64,000 nt of DNA. Source: Phytophthora colocasiae (Eukaryota; Oomycota; Peronosporomycetes; Peronosporales; Peronosporaceae). The notes beneath the pieces are model-generated. The model was given only the letters and a program-made list of their open reading frames with translations, had not been told where the DNA came from and searched no databases. A program made the translations under genes and the position numbers. The number at the start of each line of letters is the position of its first letter. Positions within the stretch are counted from its first letter, which is position 1. Location: NCBI GenBank assembly GCA_018806915.1, contig JAGKQI010000043.1, forward strand, positions 682,001 through 746,000. Direction: 5' to 3'. Positions 56,477 to 64,000 of the stretch are shown one piece after another.

Positions 56477-59027
56477 AGAGGACAGGAGGGAGGGAGGGGG
56501 TGTCGACCCTTCCTCTTGTCTGACGAGCGACACATGTCCGAGAACGCTTCTTCCTTTGAGGAAGGAGGGAGTAGAGCGTTCGGAGGAGAATACGCGGTTA
56601 CCGCCGTAGGATTTGGGAGTGAAACGACTGAAATTGCTGTGAACAAGACTGTTACTGAAGAAAGAGAAGAGCGTTCTGAGGAACGTTGGGAACGCCAGGG
56701 TCAGAGGATCCTAGCAGAGGCAAGCGTTCCTGAAGAAGAAAACAACTACAAGGAAGAGCGTTCAGAGGAACGTTGGGAACGCCAGGGTCAGAGGATCCTA
56801 GCAGAGGCAAGCGTTCCCGAAGAAGAAAGCAACTACAGCGAAGGACGTTCGGAGGAACGTTGGGAGCGTGCGGGTCGGAGGATCCAAGCAGAGGCTAAGC
56901 GCTCCCGGAAGAGAGTTCATCTACGATTATCGAGAGGCTTCGGAACTACCCGAAGAAACTAGAGAAGGAACGCTACTACCAGCAGAGCACGAGGCCGCGG
57001 TGGTCTCCGAAGGAGAAGAGGATTACTTTTGCGATTACTATGCAGACTACAAAGGGATCGCTAGTCTGGAAGAAGGAATGCCGGTTGAGTTGACCGCGCA
57101 ACTAGGAGTCGCTGGTAGCGTTCAATGGGACGAGAATGTTCCTGATGAAGCTGAAAAAGATAATGATAGCGAGACTGTTCCTGAGGTAGGAGGAGTTGTG
57201 GAGGGTGACATCAAGCGGAACGCTGAAGAAGAACGGTACAGAGTGCCACCAGGTTCTAAGTCACCCAAGTTGGAGATGTCTAAGGAGTCGACGGAACGGT
57301 TTGACAGCGATGTGAGTGCTGTTCGAGTACTGTTCCAGGGACCCGCGTGCAAACACAATAAGGACGCGGAGAAGATCTACGTACGCTTTTTGGCGGACTC
57401 TAAGTCTAGCGAGGAACGAGAGCGTGGAACGGAGGAGGGAGGAGGTGCCGGAGAAAATAAGGACCAAGCCGGGGAGTCAGTTAGCCCACGAGAAGACAAA
57501 ACCGCTGCGGTAGCGGATGAGGCGACGACTAAGGGCCACGAGGTCTCTGGACGAGAACCTGACACTGAAACGCTCCATCTGGAGAACGCTTCGTATCCGG
57601 ACAAGAATGAAGAGTCTGGCAAAGAACGCTACGTAGAATCTGGAGGAACGACTACCTTAGCGTCGGAGGAGATAACGGAGAAGAGTAGCGAAGGGGCAAA
57701 CCCTGTCGCCGGTGAGCCCGGGTCCCAGGCTGGGAAAGTGACTCTTAGAGGAAGACAGCCCAGGGCTAAGTTCTTCACAACCGAGGAGTTAGACGCATTG
57801 GAAGAAGGCCTCGCGTCTGCGGTTGGAGAAGAGAAGGAGGAGTTCGAGAAGGAGCTCGAGGATCGCCTGTTCCCTCTGGATGAGGTAGAACTGAGGAGAC
57901 GTGTGAAGAAAAACAAAGAAGGAAAGAAGGAATTGACTCTCGCGGAGCTGAGCTGCATCCTCAGCATCCCCAAAGAGACGCTGGAGAGAACGAAGGAGTC
58001 GTCGCCTGGTGAGCTGTCGACGCCAGAGTACTGGGTTAAGTGGTACGCTTCCACTCTCGCTGCCTCCGAGGCTGCGAAGCGTGCTAACCGTAACTTCAGC
58101 AAGGAACCGCCTGACGAAGGCGCCGTGGCGAGCGTTGTCGTCGAGGATGGCCGGGATTCAGACCAACGAGACGTCGGCGGTGGACGCAAACTTCATCGAA
58201 GGTCGTACAAGAGGGAGAAGGAGAGGAAGAAGAGGAAGTTGGTGCAAAAGGGCGACCCCGTCGAGACTGAAACCGTGGCCGAGAACATCGGGATTCCCTT
58301 GAGGGAACCCGTACCGGGAACGCAATCGTCGCCTTTGTCGACCGTGCCCGTGCTGGACAAGATCGACGCTGACCCTCAATGGAGACAACTAATCCGGAGA
58401 ACGGTGTATCAACTCATTGGCCAGGAATTGATGGTCAAGGAGCGTTCCTGTGGGTCCTGCCAAGTGAAGATTCGGGGAAGGAAGGACCTAAATGGCGTTC
58501 GAGACCGCTGGCTCGACTTCCAGTTGCAGTCCATGGACAGGAAGATCGAACCGTTCCTCCAGCAGGCGGACCCTCACCTGAGTGAACCGTTCAAGAGTAT
58601 GCTTGTTCAAGAGATCAAGAACAACTACTTACGCTTCGCCGACACCATCCGGTGTAAGATACTTGAGAGGACCCCGACTTGTGAACGGTGTCGCACACTC
58701 GTGAGGAACCCTGAACGAGGACCGTATCTACGAAGCGTGTCTTTCGACTGCTCGGCGTTGTTCGCTAATCGTTCTGAGGCGTTGGGAACGCTCAGTTCGA
58801 AGGAAGACCAAGCGAACGGAGTGTACGAGTACGCTCAGGCAGTTTCGGACGACCGAAAGGCTAAACCCCAGAAGGGTGGACTCAGGGAGGTTCTAGGGCC
58901 GGGGGCTGGCGACTCCGAGGATGAGGACGAGGTAGTCCCGGAAGGTAAGCGAATCATCGGCTCCGTCGGAGGGGTGGAGGCTCTCTCTCTGTGGGTTACA
59001 TTGACTGCCTGCCGACAGCTATGCTGA
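56477..59027 (+). pseudogene. D2 acidic pre-protease spacer region of pol
   Basis: In the gag frame past the TGA to 56962, then after a frame change near 56900 in another frame to 59027. It is Glu/Ser-rich and strongly acidic, with a 29-residue repeat (ERSEERWERQGQRILAEAS...) three times at 56669-56929. A homologue of the D1 C-terminal region is present (YYADYKGIASLEEGMPVE, DRLFPLDEVELRRRV, DSDQRDVGGG). Near 58440 is SCGSCQVKIRGRK, and CERC follows later. I do not recognise a family. Its retention in gag-only D1 suggests a role linked to Gag or RNA rather than DNA synthesis. Confidence 0.65.
56669..56929 (+). repeat. 87-bp (29-codon) tandem repeat, three copies
   Basis: Copies start at 56669, 56756 and 56843; the first two are nearly identical, the third degenerate. 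Each contains the family words AGCGTTC and GAACG. Confidence 0.85.
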
Positions 59028-60064
59028 TCGACTCCGGTGCTGTCGCGAGTTTGATCGACTACCGTGTGCTGAAACGGTTGGGAAGGGCGGACGCTCCGAT
59101 GTCCCCGTACCCGCAAGGATTGAAGGGTGTTTCGGGTCACTCGCTGCGAGTACGCGGGATGGTCGATCTACCCATGCGACTTGGGTCCCGTGAGATGACA
59201 AGACCGTTCGTGGTTGTCGACAAGCTGCATGTGGACGTCATATTGGGGACGGACACGCTCAAAGCGTACCGGGCTGTCGTGGATTTAGACGCTAGCACCG
59301 TGACTCTCAAGGACACTAAGGAAGTGTTCCCCATCGGATCGCCTCGTGTGGAGGAGATGTACACGGCCCGAATCAACTCGACCGTTCGACTATGCCCGGG
59401 AGGCCAGGCGTTAGTGGTCTCGGATGTGCAGGGAGAGGCGGCCGATAACACTACTGTGCTAGTCGAGGGTTACGTGGACCTGGATGAAACTGTGAAGGTA
59501 GCTCGGACCTTGTGCACGGTGAACGAAGGCAAGGTGGTGGTGGAGGTCTGTAACGCTTCCACTGAAGACGTGATCATCAAGAAAGGAACGCTTATCGCGG
59601 CCGCCACGGTCGTTCCGGAGTCAGCCTTCACTTTCGAGGATGCAGAGAACGCTTCGAAGCGTGGATCGGACTGGGTAAGTTCGATCATCGGCGCGGTTGA
59701 GTCGCTACCTGGAACGTCCATAGATCCCATGCCTGGAGTTGGAATGAGGGAGCTGAAGAAGGAGTTCAAGGTGGATTTCACGGACTCCAAACTATCGCCC
59801 GAGCAGCAGGGGCTGTTCTCGGAGCTGCTCGAGTCCTTCTCTGACATGTTTGTGGAGACTTCGATGAAGCCTGGCAGAACGGATCTATTAGAGTTCTCGA
59901 TCGACACTCGGAGAGAACGCTCCTATCAAGCAAAGACCGTACCGAGTGTCGAGAGCGGAAGGGGATGTCATGGAGGCGGAGATCCAACAATACCTCGACT
60001 TGGGGATCATCCGACCGTCCACGAGTCCGTGGGCGAGTCCTGTCCTGATGATACGCAAACCTGA
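58991..60064 (+). pseudogene. pol: D2 pol, aspartic protease and start of RT
   Basis: The retropepsin site is AMLIDSGAVASLIDYRVLK, with partner VDVILGTDTLK. About 200 codons later comes a linker leading into RT. The native frame is lost near 59945. The frame overlaps the end of the spacer ORF by 37 bases, in another frame. Confidence 0.8.
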
Positions 60065-60691
60065 CGGCGGGATACGCTTCTGCATCGACTATAGGCGCCT
60101 GAACGCTGTCACCATCAAGGACTGTTACCCTATGCCCTTATCGATGACATTCTAGATGTCCTGGGGAACGCTAAGCTCTTCTCGACAATGGATATCGCGT
60201 CCGGTTACTGGAACGTGCCTATGGCCGTGGGGAGCATCGAGAAACGGCGTTCACGTGCAAGTACGGTTTATTCGAGTGGTTAGTTATGCCTTTTGGCCTA
60301 TGTAACGCTGTGCCTGCCTTCGAGAGACTCATGGAGAACGTGCTCGTGGACCTCAAGTGGAGGACGTGCCTTGTGTACTTGGACGACTGCGTTGTCTTCA
60401 GCGAGGACTTCCCGACGCACCTGGTAAGGTTGAAGCAGAGTGTTGGAACGCTTCCGAGCGGCCGGCTTCAAATTGAAGATGAAGAAGTGCAAGTGGGGCG
60501 TGACCAGGTAGCGTTCTTGGGTCATATTGTAACGCCGTCCGGCATCCTGCCGAACCCTGAGAAGGTGAAGTCAGTGATGACTTTGAAGAGCCCACACGAC
60601 CTTCATACCGTGCGAGGCGTTCCTGGGGCTTACGAGCTACTTCCGTCGCTATATACCGGGCTACGCCGCTATCACGGCGCCCATAGAACGG
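59946..60691 (+). pseudogene. pol: D2 pol, reverse transcriptase, multiply frameshifted
   Basis: RT motifs are spread over several frames: [71 protein letters not shown] and the catalytic VYLDDCVVFS near 60380, then FLGHIVTPSGI. Frame changes lie near 59945, 60150, 60230, 60440 and 60640. The catalytic residues themselves are intact. Confidence 0.8.
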
Positions 60692-61876
60692 TTGAAGGGG
60701 AAGGGAGTACCGTTCAAGTGGTCGGAGGACTGCGAGTCGGCGTTCCGACAGCTGAAACGGAGGCTCGTGAAGCCGCCTATCCTGGTGTACCCGGATTTCT
60801 CGAAGCGTTTTAAACTGTACGTGGACTCCTCCACGTTGGCGATCGGGGCGTGTCTTATGCAGACCGTGGAAGGAAGGGAACGCGTGGTAGCCTACGCTAG
60901 CAAGTTGCTAGTTGGATCCGAAAAGAACTGGGTCAACAAACAGAACGGCACCTCGGAGATTGAGTGCTGGGGCATTGTTTGGGCTACGCGGAAGTTCCGT
61001 TGCTACCTCGATCGGCGTGAGTTCGACCTGTACACGGACCACAAAGCGTTGACGTGGGTCTTTGACGAGAGGAACCGTACCAGTAACGCTAAATTGGCAC
61101 GGTGGGCGATGGAACTCTCCCAGCTACGATTTAAGGTGTTCCACAAGCCTGGAACGGCTATGGGCCACGTGGATGGACTCTCGCGTCTACATGCGGTGAC
61201 TATTAACGCCGTTTCGATGGCGGATCTGCTTAACGCGGCCGATCCTGTGGTGGATGGTCCCGACGAAGTCGGGGGGACTGCTGTGCCAGGAGACGATACT
61301 ACGCGGAGAACCGTTCCTGAAGACGGAACGGTGGATGGGACGGGAGACAGTGAAGCTGGAGAGCGTGGTTCCATTCCGGTCGGGGGGTCAGCTCGTCGTA
61401 ACGCTGCTCCTCCTGACCCCGACGATCAACTGTTGGTGTCCCCAGTGGACTTGTTCGGCCTGCAACAGGAACGGTTCCTGGACGAGCAGAAACGGACGCC
61501 GTGGATCTTGGCGATGATCGCGTATCTCCAGGATGGGGCTCTCGCCTTTGATCCCCAGCTCCGGGCGCGGACGTTGTTGATGGCTCCTAACTATGCCGTC
61601 AAGAACGGCGTGCTGATGAGGAAGGTCTACTTGAAGGCCCGGGCGGGACCTGCTAGTTCTATTGAGGTGCCAGTGATCCCGTTACCGTTCATCTCAACCG
61701 TTCTGCACCACTGCCACACGGACGTATTGGCAGCCCACGTCGGAGTGACGAAGACGCTGGACAAGGTCCGCAAGCATGCGTTCTGGCATGGCTGGAAGCA
61801 GGATGTGGCGGAGTACGTGCGCGAGTGCACGATCTGCGGCAGCGGCAGGGCTACCGTCCCTGGCGGAACGGTCTGA
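60692..61876 (+). pseudogene. pol: D2 pol, RNase H and integrase zinc finger
   Basis: A 394-codon frame. RNase H: RFKLYVDSSTLAIGACLMQ, TSEIECWGIVWATRKF and DLYTDHKALTW, with an ordinary first Asp, unlike A and C. A linker with Asp/Gly-rich sequence follows, then the integrase HHCC finger (HHCHTDVLAAHVG ... CTICGSGR). A frame change at about 61870 separates it from the integrase core. Confidence 0.85.
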
Positions 61877-63161
61877 TGCAAAGGATGCCGGTGCACGACC
61901 TGTCTGGACCGTTCTCGTTGCTGGTCGTGGACGCTATCGGACCCCTGGTTACGACGCCTCGGGCAAGAAGTTTATTCTAGTCTTTGCCGACTACTTCACC
62001 CGCTGGGTGGAGGCGTTCGCGATCGAAGCCTTGGACACGATCACCTTCGTCGAGACGATGGTGAATGAAGTTATCTCGCGGCACGGGGTGCCCGAGAGGT
62101 TGCTTAGCGACCAAGGATCCAACTTTATTTCGGAGCTGGCGCGCTCGTTTTACGAAACGCTTGGCATTAAGAAGCTGTTCGGAGCCGCCTACCACCCGCA
62201 AACTCAGGGATTGGTAGAGCGGTTCAACGGAACGCTTATTGGCATGCTGAAGATGTTCGTGAATGAGGCCCAGACCCACTGGGATCTGTATCTGCCGCGC
62301 GTACTGTTCGCTTATCGTACTTCTTATCACGAAGCGTTAAAGGACTCGCCGTTCTTCTCGCTGTACGGTCGAGATCCCGTGTTACCGCTAGACCTAGCGT
62401 TCCTAAACACGGATAACAAGTGGAAGAGCAACGAAGTGGCCGCCTACCGACGGCGTTTGTACCTGTCGCTGAGGGACACCAGAAGGATGGTGGAGCGTCA
62501 GCTGCTGAAGGCGCAGGACCGGCACGCTGCTCGCCTTGAGGAGCAGGTGGAGGTGAAGTTCGAAGAAGGAGACCCGGTGTGGGTCTACCAATACTTCCGA
62601 GCTCGCAGAGGCGAGCGTACCACCAAGAAGTTAGCTTTCTCCTGGCACGGTCCCTACCGCGTTGTAGGAACGGTGGGCGAGAACGCGTACCGGGTGGCGA
62701 TCCCTTCGCACCCGAACCGGGTGGTGACCATCAACGTGAACCGTTTGAAGCGTTTTCGAGGACGCTGGAGTCGACCGTACCCGACGGAGGTGCCTGAGGG
62801 TGTGACGTCCCGTCCTGGTGTTGATGATGAAGGACCTCTTGAGGAGGCCGACTTACCTTCGACCAGCTACGTGGAACGGTTGGTAATCGGTGGTGAAGAG
62901 ACGGCTGTCTCTGGGACGAGCAACCCGGTTGTCGACATCCTGGCTCGACGGAAGGAGAACGGTGTCACGCAGTACTTAGTACTGTTGGCTACCTACGAAG
63001 TGAGCTGGAGGCCTGCTGCTACGCTTCTTCCTAACTATCGAACGCTTCTGCAGGCATTCGATAACGCTCGACGAAAGGAGAAGGGTCTACCTGAACTGCG
63101 TCGCAGTGCACGGTTGGCAGAGGCCAACGTCGCTGTCGACGAGGATGACATGCTCTTCTAG
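61870..63161 (+). pseudogene. pol: D2 pol, integrase core and chromodomain-like tail
   Basis: Integrase with the catalytic triad in VFADYFTRWVEA and near residue motifs LLSDQGSNF and GLVERFNGT, then a GPYRVVGTVG-type C-terminal domain. The last 80 or so residues (VVDILARRKENGVTQYLVLLATYEVSWRP) look like a diverged chromodomain. It ends at TAG 63159-63161. The first 30 codons of the longer open frame (61776 on) overlap the previous segment and are not native. Confidence 0.85.
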
Positions 63162-63676
63162 AGAGAAGAGGGGGGCTGATTGTCTGTGTGGTGACTATTA
63201 CGGACAATGCGAGCTTGAAGAACGAGGGCGAGAAGAAGGCTCTCGTGTGGTGGCTTTATATTTGATTATATTTTGGAGAACGCTCGGTCAAGGAACCGTG
63301 CCTACATGTTGGAGAACGCTCGGTCAGGGGACCGTGTTTACATTCTTGGATAATGCTCGGTCAGAGGATCGTGCCTACACGTTGGAGAACGCTCGGTCGT
63401 GGGCCGTGCGTGTTTATTCTTGTCGAAAAACACACTGTCGAAGCTGTACGTGCTCATCGATGCGTCCGCGGTCGGGGACCGTAAGGCTATCGAGGAACGC
63501 TCGATGTGAAACTGTATGCGTGTTGGAGAACGCAAAGGGGCCAGTGTGTTTATATTTTGGGGGAAAGAAGCTACGAAAAACAAATGAAGACGACTAAAGC
63601 AGAAAGGAAAAGAGAAAAGATTATTATGAAGGATATGCAAGGAACGCTACGCTACCGTTCCTAGAAGCTCGGGACA
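63162..63676. repeat. Noncoding gap with 36-37-bp degenerate repeat (family D)
   Basis: Between the convergent ends of pol and the minus-strand ORF. TTGGAGAACGCTCGGTC-like units start at 63273, 63309, 63346 and 63382, each followed by a variant of GGACCGTG. It contains the family-D word GAACGCT, as elsewhere in the element. No gene is visible. Confidence 0.75.
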
Positions 63677-64000
63677 CTACGAAGTGCTGTTACCTCCCGA
63701 CAAGTCGAGGATCTTCTGCTTCTTGGCTGCGGGTTTCTCCTCGTCCTCGTCTTCGTGAGACTCGTCGTCGGACTGATGCTCGTCGTCGTTCTCGCTTGCC
63801 TCGGAATCACTCTCGTCGCTACTGCTGCCCAGGAAGTCATCTGACGTCTCCTTCTTGACTTGGGTAGTTTCTTCGGCCTTCTGGTCGCGGTTGGACACTT
63901 TGGGTGGGGGACTCGGCTTCTTCGGGGAGTCGGCCTTGGCCGGCGAAGGGCTGCGAGACTTAGGCTTGGACGGCGTGGACGCTTTCGCCTCGGGTGACGA
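63677..64000 (-). CDS. Minus-strand ORF 3' end, probable family D antisense accessory ORF (partial)
   Basis: The frame is open from the right edge to TAG at 63679-63677 (108 codons including the stop). It begins with a Ser/Pro/Lys-rich stretch (SPSPAKADSPKKPSPPPK). A strongly acidic Asp/Glu/Ser region follows, and then KKQKILDLSGG near the C terminus, similar in style to KKSTKVLDLTGAG of the element A antisense protein. Position and orientation match the antisense genes of A and C. The 5' part lies outside the window, so homology cannot be tested, and a host gene flanking a truncated element is the alternative. It likely encodes a nuclear, highly charged protein. Confidence 0.6.
   Translation of the reverse strand, partial: SSPEAKASTPSKPKSRSPSPAKADSPKKPSPPPKVSNRDQKAEETTQVKKETSDDFLGSSSDESDSEASENDDEHQSDDESHEDEDEEKPAAKKQKILDLSGGNSTS

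Larger units (their letters stand above)
53092..64000 (+). mobile_element. Element D2: Ty3/Gypsy LTR retrotransposon, 3' end outside the window
   Basis: LTR 2, primer site, leader, gag with three zinc knuckles, an acidic spacer, protease, RT with YLDD, RNase H and integrase, followed by the tail of a minus-strand ORF. The 3' LTR is not in the window. Unlike A and C, it has one ordinary RNase H. RT and the spacer carry several frameshifts. Confidence 0.85.

Noticed and set aside
1..64000. tRNA, rRNA or other structural RNA genes
   Set aside because: I looked for tRNA-like TTC/CCA arrangements and rRNA-like sequence and saw none; only tRNA-complementary primer sites are present.

Overview
The window looks like repeat-rich nuclear DNA of an oomycete, most likely Phytophthora or a close relative. 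That is an inference from the retrotransposon families: Ty3/Gypsy-type pol genes with a second, plant/archaeal-like RNase H, a C-terminal chromodomain, and Gag and accessory proteins of a kind I associate with oomycetes. I recognised no host gene, rRNA or tRNA with confidence. Essentially all of the 64 kb is transposon or satellite.

Layout. (1) 1-9592 and 37890-39057 are one tandem array with a period of about 995 bp. Each unit carries an accessory-ORF fragment plus a block of about 400 bp that resembles an LTR. (2) The array is interrupted at 9593-37889 by element B (minus strand), flanked by a 4-bp target duplication AGGG. B is internally deleted: LTR, gag, PR, half of RT, then the start of an accessory ORF, then LTR. 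(3) Element A (plus strand, 10695-28376, 17.7 kb, target duplication TCAC) sits inside the 3' LTR of B. A has LTRs of 1960 and 1957 bp, gag, a -1 frameshift site, PR-RT-RNH-aRNH-IN-chromodomain, and a convergent antisense accessory ORF (called aORF here). (4) At 39058 a third family, C (minus strand), interrupts the array. It has a 372-bp 3' LTR, an antisense aORF, and IN-chromodomain, aRNH and RT. It is cut at 48791. (5) From 48792 to the right edge lie two related family-D units. D1 is a gag-only derivative between LTRs (48792-53602). D2 starts at the second LTR and runs out of the window with gag, PR, RT, RNH, IN and the tail of an antisense ORF.

Two features tie the window together. First, all three families have an extra gene transcribed opposite to gag-pol, placed between the end of pol and the 3' LTR. 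The A and C products are recognisably related, and the satellite array is built from a piece of the same gene. Second, each family is saturated, in coding and noncoding DNA on both strands, with its own short motif: TCTGGTGAACA/TCTGACGTACA in A, TTTTCAGAGT-type in B, GGATC(C) in C, GAACGCT/ACCGTTC in D. These motifs collapse into minisatellites around the aORF and LTR. I propose, as a hypothesis, that the aORF product and the motif form a sequence-specific pair analogous to the VANC anti-silencing system of plant VANDAL transposons.

Most coding regions are broken by single-base frameshifts or stops, although LTR pairs are over 99 percent identical in A and B. The elements are therefore young but largely non-autonomous, or the assembly contains indel errors.
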